A stretch of DNA of 9,365 nt from Bacillota bacterium (lineage in GTDB: Bacteria; Bacillota; Clostridia; Tissierellales; Peptoniphilaceae), in NCBI GenBank assembly GCA_023393715.1, contig JAEXCD010000017.1, positions 1 through 9,365 on the forward strand, given 5' to 3'. The notes below the pieces were generated by a model. It saw only the letters and a program-made list of their open reading frames with translations. It did not search any database and was not told where the DNA came from. Each line of letters starts with the position of its first letter. The stretch's first letter is position 1. Position numbers and translations under genes: made by a program. Shown piece after piece: positions 1 to 6,566 of the stretch.

Positions 1-610
1 CGTTTAACGCTTCCTCATCGACCGTGCGCCCGGCATCCGCCGCAATGCGGCGCAGATTATTCTCAACCGCCGTTCGATCGATCCGTTTGAACTCGTATCG
101 CTGGACGCGGGAAAGAATCGTAGACGGGATCTTCTCCAAAGCCGTCGTCGCGAGGATGAAGATCAGGTGCGCCGGCGGCTCCTCCATGATTTTCAACAGC
201 GCGTTAAACGCCTCGTTCGTAATCATGTGCGCTTCGTCGATAATGTAGACCTAGTACTTCAGCCCCGTCGGCGGATAAATGACCTTTTCCCGGAGCTCTC
301 GGATATCGTCGATCCGCCGGTTCGATGCCGCATCCATCTCGACGACATCCATCGTTGTTTCTTCCAAAATGGCGCGGCAGTTTTCACAGGTGTTGCAGGG
401 ATTCCCGTTGCCCGGATGCAGGCAATTTACTGCGCGCGAAAAAATTTTTGCACACGAGGTTTTGCCCGTGCCCCTCGTCCCCGAAAAGAGATAGGCGTGT
501 CCGATCTGTCCGCTGATGATTTGGTTTTTCAATACAGTCGTGATATGCTCCTGATCCAGAACCTCGTCGAAGGTCTTGGGTCGGTACTGACGATAGAGTG
601 CTTTTTTCAT
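1..610 (-). pseudogene. dnaX: DNA polymerase III subunit gamma/tau, 5' part, interrupted by an in-frame stop and cut by the window edge
   Basis: DnaX is the ATPase of the clamp loader, which places the beta sliding clamp on DNA during replication. The start is the ATG at 608-610, where the family's usual N-terminus begins (MKKALYRQYRPKTFDEV), with GGAGGGG at 614-620 as ribosome binding site. Visible parts are Walker A GTRGTGKT (residues 44-51), the zinc-module cysteines C63, C72, C75 and C78, then a TAG at 251-253 as codon 120. The same frame stays open to position 1 and continues with Walker B DEAH (125-128), the sensor-1 region (ILATTALEKIP) and the arginine-finger SRVQR. The stop sits where relatives usually have Lys, so one base change from AAG explains it. 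Translation would end before Walker B and give no working clamp loader. Because dnaX is normally essential, a sequence error or strain-specific lesion is more likely than an evolved short protein. The identity is very sure; functional status is not. Confidence 0.9.
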
Positions 611-629
611 AGTCCCCTCCGATGGTTCT

Positions 630-638
630 ATTTTAACA
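630..638 (-). promoter_or_regulatory. Candidate extended -10 promoter element for dnaX
   Basis: On the minus strand this reads TGTTAAAAT, a TGn extended -10 followed by TAAAAT. It lies 20 bases before the dnaX start codon. No good -35 is visible 16-18 bases further upstream, which an extended -10 can tolerate. The leader would be very short and would carry the GGAGGGG site. Confidence 0.4.
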
Positions 639-685
639 TACCCGGGTCCGTTCGCCCTCTCTTTTCTGCCCTTTCCTGCGCGTAT

Positions 686-782
686 CCTGTACGGCAGCCT
701 TCGCAGCTCACTCGGTTCGGCGGCATGCGCCCACCCTGTTCGGCAGTACGCAGCTCGCCCTGTACGGCGGCATGCAGCCAAT
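686..782. repeat. Degenerate tandem repeat, four units of about 24 bp, between dnaX and the permease gene
   Basis: Four head-to-tail units can be aligned at about 686-710, 711-734, 735-758 and 759-782. Units 1, 3 and 4 begin CCTGTACGGC or CCTGTTCGGC, and unit 2 begins CTCGGTTCGGC. Each continues with AG or GG and a GCATGC- or GTACGC-like core, then GCAGCTC or a variant. The units differ at several positions, so this is an old or diverged array. It lies in the divergent spacer, upstream of both promoter candidates. It does not look like CRISPR: there are no unique spacers and the period is too short. It may belong to a repeat family dispersed in this genome, which one window cannot show. Confidence 0.6.
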
Positions 783-811
783 CCGTGCCGCAGCGCATTA
801 TGAAATACAAT

Positions 812-841
812 TTGCCATGATCCGGTAACGCGTGATAGAAT
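812..841 (+). promoter_or_regulatory. Likely sigma-A promoter of the purine permease gene
   Basis: A -35 box TTGCCA (812-817) and a -10 box TAGAAT (836-841) are 18 bp apart. A TG at 833-834 adds an extended -10 element. Transcription would start near 848, leaving a leader of about 40 bases. That is too short for a purine riboswitch, and none of the conserved purine-aptamer sequence is seen. Confidence 0.6.
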
Positions 842-885
842 AATGGCGTATTTTTTTGTAGCTGCGCTATTATTAGGAGGCTCTT

Positions 886-2304
886 ATGGAATCAATGTTC
901 AAACTCAAAAAGTACGGAACAACCGTGGGCACGGAGATCATTGCGGGGCTGACCACCTTCTTCGCGATGAGCTACATCATCTTCGTCAACCCCAACATCC
1001 TGTCGAGTGCCGGCGTTCCCTGGGGCGGCGTCTACCTCGCAACCATTATCGCATCAGCCGTCGGAACGCTCGTCATGGCTCTGTACGCCAATGTCCCTTA
1101 TGCGGTCGCCCCTGGAATGGGTCTGAACGCCTTCTTTACATACACCGTGGTTTTTGCGCTCGGATTTTCCTGGGAACAGGCGCTCGCCATGGTGTTTTTA
1201 TGTGGCGTCATCAACATCATCATCACCGTAACGAACATCCGAAAAATGCTGATCGAGGCCATCCCAGGCTCGCTGCAGCATGCCATCGGCGGCGGCATCG
1301 GCATCTTCATCGCCTACATCGGCCTGAAGGGCGCCGGACTGTTCCAGTTCCTGCTCGATCCGGGCACCTACCAGATGGTCGGCGAAACCGTCATCGGCTC
1401 GTCCTCTGCGGTTCCAGAGCTCGTAAAAATGAATTCCGCGCCGGTTCTGCTCTCCCTCTTCGGGCTGGTGCTGACGGTCATCTTAGTCATTCGCAATATC
1501 AAGGGCGCCGTGCTCATCGGCATCGCAGCGACCACATTGGCCGCCATTCCGCTCGGCGTCGTCCAACTCGACTCGATCGGCAGCGCGGGTGTCTCCGTCT
1601 CGGAGGCCTTCGGCCAGCTCGGACAGACCTTCGGCGCCGCCTTCGGTGCAAACGGACTGCCCTCGCTGTTCTCGGATGCCTCGAAACTCCCCCTCGTTTT
1701 AATCACGATCTTTGCCTTCTCGATTTCAGACACCTTTGACACCATTGGTACCTTTATCGGGACGGGCCAGCGTGCGGGCATCTTTACGGAGTCCGAGATT
1801 GAAAAGATGGAAAGGGAATCCGGCTTCTCGACGCGTCTCGACAAGGCTCTCTTTGCCGATTCGATCGCGACCTCGGTCGGCGCGGCATTCGGTACCTCAA
1901 ATACGACGACCTTCGTCGAATCCGCTGCCGGCATCGGCGCGGGCGGACGAACCGGCCTTACCTCCGTCGTCGTCTCCATCCTCTTCCTGCTCTGCATATT
2001 CATCGCGCCGATCGCTTCGATCGTGCCTGCTCAGGCGACAAGCCCTGCGCTCATTCTCGTCGGCGTCATGATGCTTTCCTCCTTTGCGGAAATCAAGTGG
2101 AACGAGCTCGAGGAGGCGGTTCCCGCCTTTTTTGCCAGCGTGTTCATGGGTCTGTGCTACAGCATTTCCTACGGCATCGCCTTCGGCTTCCTGTCCTACA
2201 TCTTAGTTAAGGTCGTAAAGGGCAAGGCGAAGGAAATCCATCCGATTCTCTGGATTTGTTCACTGCTCTTTTTGCTGAACTTCTTCCTGCTGACGCAGAT
2301 CTAA
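886..2304 (+). CDS. pbuG: NCS2-family hypoxanthine/guanine permease (COG2252, PbuG/AzgA type)
   Basis: This 472-residue inner-membrane protein is predicted to import hypoxanthine and guanine with a cation gradient. It has the many hydrophobic helices of the family. Signature stretches are APGMGLNAFF (75-84, the half-helix motif near the substrate site), DTFDTIGTFIGTGQRAG (282-298), the charged ADSIATS segment (324-330, with Asp325) and TSNTTTFVESAAGIGAG (337-353). Length is usual for the group, and no part is missing. The start is ATG 886 because AGGAGG (875-880) lies five bases before it; a second in-frame ATG at 895 is less well placed. The gene has its own promoter and terminator and is transcribed alone. 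It faces a purine nucleoside phosphorylase unit across a convergent terminator, which fits a purine salvage role. PbuG, PbuO and AzgA cannot be told apart by eye, so hypoxanthine/guanine versus adenine preference is inferred. Confidence 0.92.
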   Translation: MESMFKLKKYGTTVGTEIIAGLTTFFAMSYIIFVNPNILSSAGVPWGGVYLATIIASAVGTLVMALYANVPYAVAPGMGLNAFFTYTVVFALGFSWEQALAMVFLCGVINIIITVTNIRKMLIEAIPGSLQHAIGGGIGIFIAYIGLKGAGLFQFLLDPGTYQMVGETVIGSSSAVPELVKMNSAPVLLSLFGLVLTVILVIRNIKGAVLIGIAATTLAAIPLGVVQLDSIGSAGVSVSEAFGQLGQTFGAAFGANGLPSLFSDASKLPLVLITIFAFSISDTFDTIGTFIGTGQRAGIFTESEIEKMERESGFSTRLDKALFADSIATSVGAAFGTSNTTTFVESAAGIGAGGRTGLTSVVVSILFLLCIFIAPIASIVPAQATSPALILVGVMMLSSFAEIKWNELEEAVPAFFASVFMGLCYSISYGIAFGFLSYILVKVVKGKAKEIHPILWICSLLFLLNFFLLTQI

Positions 2305-2334
2305 GCGGCGATCCTCGAAAAACAACTCCCAATG

Positions 2335-2385
2335 AAACACCCCGCCCGGGCGAATCAATTCGACTCGCCCGATCGGGGTGTTTTT
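2335..2385 (+). terminator. Rho-independent terminator after the permease gene
   Basis: AAACACCCCG (2335-2344) pairs with CGGGGTGTTT (2374-2383). After a small internal mismatch, CGGGCGA pairs with TCGCCCG (2364-2370), leaving an 11-base loop. A run of five T's (2381-2385) follows. The hairpin starts 31 bases after the permease stop. Read on the other strand it lies about 65 bases past the gdhA stop and may also help end that transcript, but its T-tract there is poor. Confidence 0.85.
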
Positions 2386-2448
2386 CTTAAAAGACATCCA
2401 GCGGATTCAAGGGCAGCGCTGTGCGCCTGCTTTACTGCGCTTCTCTCG

Positions 2449-3783
2449 CTACACAACCCCCTGCGCCAGCATCGCCTCGGCGACCTTTTCAAAGGAAGCG
2501 ATATTCGCCCCTGCGACATAGTTTCCGTCCAGGCCATAGCGCTTCGCCGCATCGTCCAGCTGCCGGAAAATATGAATCATAATCTGCCGCAATTTTTCGT
2601 TCACCTCTTCGAAGCTCCAGCTCAGCCGCTCACTGTTTTGCGTCATTTCGAGTGCCGAGGTCGCGACGCCGCCGGCGTTCGCCGCCTTTCCCGGCAGGAA
2701 GAGGACGCCGTGCCGCTGGAAATAGTGCGTCGCCTCCTCGCTCGTCGGCATGTTGGCGCCTTCGGCGACGGCAAGCACGCCGTTCTGCACCAGCTGCTTT
2801 GCGTCGTCGAGCAAAAGCTCATTTTGCGTCGCACAGGGCAGGGCGATATCGCAGGGCAGCGACCACACGCCGCGCCCCTCGTGATAGACCGCATTCGGCC
2901 GTTCCTTCACGTATTCGCTCATGCGGCCGCGCCGTACCAGCTTGAGCTCCTTTAACAGCGCGAGGTCGATTCCGTCCGGATCGTGCACCCATCCCGTCGA
3001 ATCGGAGGCGCTGACCACCTTTCCGCCCAGCTGCTGCGCCTTTTCGATCGCGTGCAGCGCCACATTTCCTGAGCCGGATACGGCGATCGTCTTGCCCGAA
3101 ATCGACTGCCCGTGATGGCGAAGCATTTCCTGTGTGATATACAGCAAGCCGTAGCCCGTGGCCTCCGTTCGCGCCAGGGAACCGCCGTAGGTCAGCCCCT
3201 TTCCTGTCAGAACCCCTTCAAACACGCCGCGAATGCGCTTGTACTGCCCGTAGAGATAGCCGATTTCCCGCGCGCCCGTACCGATATCTCCCGCCGGGAC
3301 ATCCGTATCCGCGCCGATGTACTTGTAGAGCTCCGTCATAAAGCTCTGACAGAAGGCCATGATTTCCCGATCCGACTTGCCCTTGGGATCAAAATCCGAG
3401 CCGCCCTTTCCGCCGCCAATCGGCAGCCCCGTCAGCGCATTTTTGAAGACCTGTTCAAAGCCGAGGAACTTGACAATGCCCAGGTTGACCGACGGATGAA
3501 AGCGCAGCCCGCCCTTGTAGGGTCCGATCGCGCTGTTAAACTGCACGCGATATCCGATGTTGACCCGCACCTGTCCCCGATCATCCACCCAGGGCACGCG
3601 AAACTTGAGCTGGCGCTCCGGCTGGACGAGGCGCTCCAGGAGCGCCTCGCTGCGGTACCTCGCTTCGTTCTGACCGACAACCGCCTCGATGGATTCGAGA
3701 ACCTCCTTCACCGCCTGATGGAACTCCGGCTCCGCAGGATTATTCTTTTGAACTTCCTCAATAATTTCCTGTACGTATGACAT
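2449..3783 (-). CDS. gdhA: NADP-type glutamate dehydrogenase
   Basis: GdhA interconverts 2-oxoglutarate plus ammonia and glutamate in the cytoplasm, as a hexamer in its family. About 444 residues is full length for this group. Conserved stretches are PYKGGLRF with the substrate lysine (Lys90), FKNALTG (Lys114) and GGGKGGSDFDP with the catalytic lysine (Lys126). They are followed by the dinucleotide fold GSGNVALHAIEKA and then SASDSTGW. The latter resembles NADP-dependent enzymes such as E. coli GdhA, so biosynthetic use is likely but inferred. The start at ATG 3781-3783 (MSYVQEII) is preferred because GAGGG (3790-3794) is then six bases away. An in-frame ATG at 3787-3789 directly abuts that site and is a poorer choice. 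The ribosome binding site overlaps the TGA of the phosphorylase gene just upstream, so the two genes are probably co-transcribed and translationally coupled. The gene ends with TAG (2449-2451). Confidence 0.95.
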   Translation of the reverse strand: MSYVQEIIEEVQKNNPAEPEFHQAVKEVLESIEAVVGQNEARYRSEALLERLVQPERQLKFRVPWVDDRGQVRVNIGYRVQFNSAIGPYKGGLRFHPSVNLGIVKFLGFEQVFKNALTGLPIGGGKGGSDFDPKGKSDREIMAFCQSFMTELYKYIGADTDVPAGDIGTGAREIGYLYGQYKRIRGVFEGVLTGKGLTYGGSLARTEATGYGLLYITQEMLRHHGQSISGKTIAVSGSGNVALHAIEKAQQLGGKVVSASDSTGWVHDPDGIDLALLKELKLVRRGRMSEYVKERPNAVYHEGRGVWSLPCDIALPCATQNELLLDDAKQLVQNGVLAVAEGANMPTSEEATHYFQRHGVLFLPGKAANAGGVATSALEMTQNSERLSWSFEEVNEKLRQIMIHIFRQLDDAAKRYGLDGNYVAGANIASFEKVAEAMLAQGVV

Positions 3784-3792
3784 ACTCATCCC

Positions 3793-4626
3793 TCAATTTG
3801 CTTTGGCATCCAACAGCGGAACCAGACGTCGAACCATCTTCTGGAACCGGGCGCCCGCCAATTTGCCCTCGTCGATGACCTCCTGCTCGGAAAGCCGCTT
3901 TCCGCCTAATCCCGCCGCCTTGTTGGTCACCAGAGACACCGCGCCCAGACGCACGCCCATGTGGTGCGCGGCGATGGCCTCGATTACCGTGCTCATGCCG
4001 ACCATGTCTGCTCCGAGACCCTGCGCCATGCGAATCTCCGCCGGCGTTTCATATGCCGGGCCGGTAAACTGGAGGTAGATGCCGTCATGCAGCACACAGC
4101 CGCTCTCCTCTCCGCAGCGGTGCAGGAGCGCGCGCACCTGCGCATCGTACACCTCCGTCATATCCGGAAAGCGGGGCCCTAACTCGCCCAAATTCGTTCC
4201 CACAAGCGGAGACGGCACCTGTGTCGAAATGTGATCCCTGAGCACGCAGAACTCCCCGACCTGATAGGCTTCATTGCACGCGCCGGCCGCATTCGTCAGC
4301 AACAGCGTATGAATGCCCAAAAGCCCCATCAGGCGAATCGGCAGCACGCAGTCCTGCGGACAATATCCCTCATACAGATGAATGCGCCCCTGCATCATGA
4401 CGACCGGCACCCCCTCGAGGCGGCCAAAGACAAACCGGCCGATATGCCCCGGCGCCGTTGAAACGGGAAAATTAGGAATGTCATTATAGGGAACGTAAAT
4501 CGGATTTCCCACCTGCTCCGCCAGATCGCCGAGCCCGGACCCTAAAACGATGCCGACGTGCGGCCGTTCCTTCAGGTGTGCTTCGACTGTTTTTGTGCAG
4601 TCCAGTAGTTTTTCGTAAACGTTCAT
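3793..4626 (-). CDS. punA: Purine nucleoside phosphorylase, trimeric (inosine/guanosine) type
   Basis: This 277-residue enzyme cleaves purine nucleosides with phosphate to free base and ribose-1-phosphate in salvage. It belongs to the trimeric PNP family, not the hexameric DeoD family. Visible motifs are GIVLGSGLGDL (phosphate site, Ser30), GHIGRF with His61, MQGRIHLYEGY (79-89) and TNAAGACN (111-118). Further on are GPAYETPAEIRM with Tyr192-Glu193, VGMST (209-213) and LVTNKAAG with Asn235. The Glu and Asn pair matches Glu201/Asn243 of human PNP, which recognise 6-oxopurines, so inosine and guanosine are the likely substrates. The start is ATG 4624-4626, with AAAGGAG (4635-4641) eight bases upstream. 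A longer frame reaching 4665 lacks that spacing and adds an unconserved tail. It is the first gene of a unit with gdhA. The product bases, hypoxanthine and guanine, are those the facing permease would carry. Confidence 0.94.
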   Translation of the reverse strand: MNVYEKLLDCTKTVEAHLKERPHVGIVLGSGLGDLAEQVGNPIYVPYNDIPNFPVSTAPGHIGRFVFGRLEGVPVVMMQGRIHLYEGYCPQDCVLPIRLMGLLGIHTLLLTNAAGACNEAYQVGEFCVLRDHISTQVPSPLVGTNLGELGPRFPDMTEVYDAQVRALLHRCGEESGCVLHDGIYLQFTGPAYETPAEIRMAQGLGADMVGMSTVIEAIAAHHMGVRLGAVSLVTNKAAGLGGKRLSEQEVIDEGKLAGARFQKMVRRLVPLLDAKAN

Positions 4627-4673
4627 TGCTCGTTCTCCTTTCCTTGCCATGGGCTTCTGACCCAATCGATTTT

Positions 4674-4679
4674 CTTATA
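4674..4679 (-). promoter_or_regulatory. Weak candidate -10 for the punA-gdhA unit
   Basis: TATAAG on the minus strand lies about 48 bases before the punA start and just after the terminator of the upstream operon, where a promoter is expected. No convincing -35 lies 16-18 bases upstream: a TTGAAA is only eight bases away and GGGACA is about 21. This is a positional guess supported by one box. Confidence 0.25.
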
Positions 4680-4691
4680 CCCGTTCTTTTC

Positions 4692-4727
4692 AAAAAAGGC
4701 TGTCCCCTTTCGAGACAGCCTTTTTTT
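4692..4727 (-). terminator. Two-way hairpin terminator at the end of the peptide transporter operon
   Basis: GGCTGTC (4698-4704) pairs with GACAGCC (4714-4720) around a nine-base loop. The stem is flanked by six A's on one side and seven T's on the other. It therefore makes a stem plus T-tract on either strand. Leftward transcription from the transporter operon meets it immediately after the small membrane-protein gene, whose TAA (4726-4728) overlaps the hairpin edge. It insulates punA-gdhA from the transporter operon. Confidence 0.85.
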
Positions 4728-4935
4728 AATTCCACAGCTTCGTCAGGAGAAAGGCGGCGAATGCAAACAAAGCACCCACGCCGATCACCACGGGCAGGAA
4801 GGTGCGAAGCGCTGCGCGGATCAGCGCGCGTTCGTCCTCCTTGCTGAAGTCATTTTCCCGGAATCGGGCTAATTGCTCCGCCCGTTCCTCCTCCGTCCGA
4901 TCCCGATCGGCGTCGATGGGCTTGCGGAAAATCAT
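4726..4935 (-). CDS. Small single-span membrane protein of unknown function, last gene of the peptide transporter operon
   Basis: The protein is 69 residues and I do not recognise a family. Residues 1-45 are highly charged (TEEERAEQLARF, then SKEDERALIRAALR). Residues about 46-65 form one hydrophobic helix (FLPVVIGVGALFAFAAFLL), followed by the short end TKLWN. The hydrophilic part is probably cytoplasmic, as in a tail-anchored protein. The coding call is supported by an ATGA overlap with the OppF-type gene, by a GGGAG site (4943-4947) seven bases before the ATG, and by the terminator directly after the stop. Tight coupling suggests it is made together with the transporter ATPase. It could be an accessory or regulatory subunit of that transporter, but nothing in the sequence proves this. 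Confidence 0.75.
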   Translation of the reverse strand: MIFRKPIDADRDRTEEERAEQLARFRENDFSKEDERALIRAALRTFLPVVIGVGALFAFAAFLLTKLWN

Positions 4936-6566
4936 TGAACAACTCCCATGTGCTCGCTCACCTTGCGCGATTCACGATCCAGCTCCTGACGGCGCTTCAA
5001 ATCCGCTTCCTCGCACTGCTTCATCCAGGAAGCGCGCTCCTCATCGGACATATCCATCAGATGGCAGGCGACAAAGTGCTGCTCCTCGACCTCGCGCAGC
5101 TCCGGCTCGTAGCTCTTGCAGCGATCCATACAGTACTTGCAGCGCGTGTGAAAACGGCAGCCCGCCGGCGGATTGACCGCCGAGGGAATATCGCCCTCCA
5201 AAATGCCCAGCTCCTGATCACTGCTGACGTCGGTGCGCGGAATGGCTGCGAGCAGCGCCTCCGTGTACGGGTGCAGCGGCTTCGAAAACAGCTTGTCCGA
5301 GTCGGTCATTTCGACGAGCATGCCGAGGTACATGACGGCAATCCGATCCGAAATGTATTTGACGACCGACAGATCATGCGTGATAAACAGATACGTCAGT
5401 TTTTTGTCTCGTTTGAGATCCTGCAGCAGGTTGATGATCTGAGACTGAATCGACACGTCGAGCGCCGAAACCGCCTCGTCGCAGACAATGAACTTCGGAT
5501 CCAACGCCAACGCGCGCGCGATGCCGATGCGCTGCCGCTGTCCGCCGGAGAACTGATGCGGGTAGCGATGGATAAAATACGGCGCCAGACCGCACTCCTG
5601 CATGACATTCTGAATGTACTCGTTGTAGCCCTCGTCCTTGCGCGACTGGAACATCCCGTGCGCAATCACACCCTCACCGATGATGTTTCCCAATGTCATC
5701 CTCGTATCGAGCGAAGAATACGGATCCTGGAAAATGATCTGCATGTCCTTGCGCAGATCGCGCATTTCCGCCTTCGTCAGGCGAGCGAGATCGACGCCGT
5801 TATCTCGGTGGCTCTCAAATTCGTCAAAATCGTCCTTTGCGCGGTTGCTCTCGCGGCGCGCTTCCACTCGGGCCGACTGCTCCTGCACCTTCGCCTCGAG
5901 CCCCGGAAGCTTCGCTTCCAGCTCCGCGCGCTGCGCCGACAGCTTGGCATGCTCCTTTTCAAATTCCTTGTGCGCCAGCTTATAGTCGATGTCCCGAATC
6001 CGCTTCGCCACCCCGGCCGCCTCGACCTGCGCTTCATATTCCTGAAGCAGCAGCTGCGAAACCTCGCTCAGCGAATCGTCGACGAGCAGGCCGCCTGCGA
6101 GCCGGAGCATGTTGTAGTATCCGTTTTGAATCTGACGACGCTTGTGCATCAGCTTATCCTCTGCCGCGTGGAGGTCGTCCTCATTCATGCTCTTTTCCGC
6201 TTTATCACGCTCCTCCATCAGCTTCTCGTATTCGCCCACCTCGCGAAGGTATGCGGGAAAAAGCTTGTCGAGCTGACGAAGATCCTTGCGGACATATTCC
6301 GGAGCGACCTCGGCGATCGTCGAGCCGTAGTACAGCGTCGTGCCCTCGGTTTGCTCGTAAATCTGAATGACCGTTCGGCCAAACGTCGATTTCCCACAGC
6401 CTGATTCCCCTACGAGTCCCAACGTCTCGCCTTCGTAAATGTCGAGCGAGATGTTTTCATTGGCATGAACATAAAACTGACGGCGCTGAAACATCTTTCG
6501 CTTCAGCGGGAAGTACTTTTTCAAATTTTTTACCGAAAAGAGTACGCGCTTTTCTTTATTCTCCAC
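4932..6566 (-). CDS. oppF: Peptide ABC transporter ATPase, OppF/DppF type, with a large internal coiled-coil-like insertion
   Basis: This is one of two cytoplasmic ATPases energising an Opp/Dpp-type peptide importer. At 544 residues it is far longer than the usual 310-340. Motifs are complete: Walker A GESGCGKST (53-61), Q-loop IIFQDPYSSLD (Gln280), signature SGGQRQR (340-346), Walker B with Asp363-Glu364, SALD (367-370) and the switch His397. The family's C-terminal peptide-transporter region follows, with HPYTEALLAAIPR and cysteines 470, 476, 479, 483 and 501, then a charged tail to 544. The extra length lies between residues about 83 and 258, between Walker A and the Q-loop, and is rich in Glu, Lys, Arg, Ala and Gln. 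The start is GTG (6564-6566), with AAAGGGGG (6573-6580) six bases upstream. It overlaps the end of the OppD-type gene by 11 bases and shares ATGA with the small gene that follows. With all catalytic motifs present it should be active. Symbols opp and dpp cannot be separated by eye. Confidence 0.93.
   Translation of the reverse strand: MENKEKRVLFSVKNLKKYFPLKRKMFQRRQFYVHANENISLDIYEGETLGLVGESGCGKSTFGRTVIQIYEQTEGTTLYYGSTIAEVAPEYVRKDLRQLDKLFPAYLREVGEYEKLMEERDKAEKSMNEDDLHAAEDKLMHKRRQIQNGYYNMLRLAGGLLVDDSLSEVSQLLLQEYEAQVEAAGVAKRIRDIDYKLAHKEFEKEHAKLSAQRAELEAKLPGLEAKVQEQSARVEARRESNRAKDDFDEFESHRDNGVDLARLTKAEMRDLRKDMQIIFQDPYSSLDTRMTLGNIIGEGVIAHGMFQSRKDEGYNEYIQNVMQECGLAPYFIHRYPHQFSGGQRQRIGIARALALDPKFIVCDEAVSALDVSIQSQIINLLQDLKRDKKLTYLFITHDLSVVKYISDRIAVMYLGMLVEMTDSDKLFSKPLHPYTEALLAAIPRTDVSSDQELGILEGDIPSAVNPPAGCRFHTRCKYCMDRCKSYEPELREVEEQHFVACHLMDMSDEERASWMKQCEEADLKRRQELDRESRKVSEHMGVVQ
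5793..6320 (-). other. Region encoding the about 175-residue insertion in the OppF-type ATPase
   Basis: Residues about 83-258 have no counterpart in ordinary OppF/DppF. There, about 45 residues separate the Walker A lysine from the Q-loop glutamine; here the distance is 221. The insertion contains two long charged helical stretches, about 112-155 and 171-253, joined by a less polar part (LRLAGGLLVDDSLSEVSQLL). The later stretch has heptad-like spacing of Leu and Ala (AQRAELEAKLPGLEAKVQEQ). An antiparallel coiled-coil hairpin is plausible. Reading frame and codon style run through without a break, so this is an in-frame domain and not a frameshift. Confidence 0.75.

Noticed and set aside
251..253. 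TAG as a reassigned sense codon in this organism
   Set aside because: gdhA (2449-2451) and the permease gene (7559-7561) end with TAG at the expected C-termini, so TAG is used here as a normal stop.
611..781. N-terminal extension of DnaX to the ATG at 779-781
   Set aside because: The added residues come from the tandem repeat region and are unconserved; ATG 608-610 has a strong ribosome binding site and the family's usual N-terminus.
686..782. CRISPR array
   Set aside because: Units abut one another at about 24 bp with no distinct spacers, and they diverge from each other.
842..885. Purine riboswitch before the purine permease
   Set aside because: The leader after the predicted promoter is only about 40 bases and shows none of the purine aptamer's conserved segments.
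611..885. Small SRP RNA gene, which often lies near dnaX in Firmicutes
   Set aside because: The conserved SRP helix-8 GGAAG and GNAR-loop region is not seen on either strand of this spacer.
843..1739. 298-codon frame overlapping the purine permease in another frame
   Set aside because: Its product is dominated by Arg and His, whereas the overlapping frame gives a clear NCS2 permease with AGGAGG before its start.
4935..6404. 489-codon open frame on the plus strand, antisense to the OppF-type ATPase gene
   Set aside because: It mirrors a gene with all ABC motifs, its product is Arg/Leu/His-rich with no recognisable domain, and it has no ribosome binding site of note. Long antisense frames are common opposite GC-rich genes.
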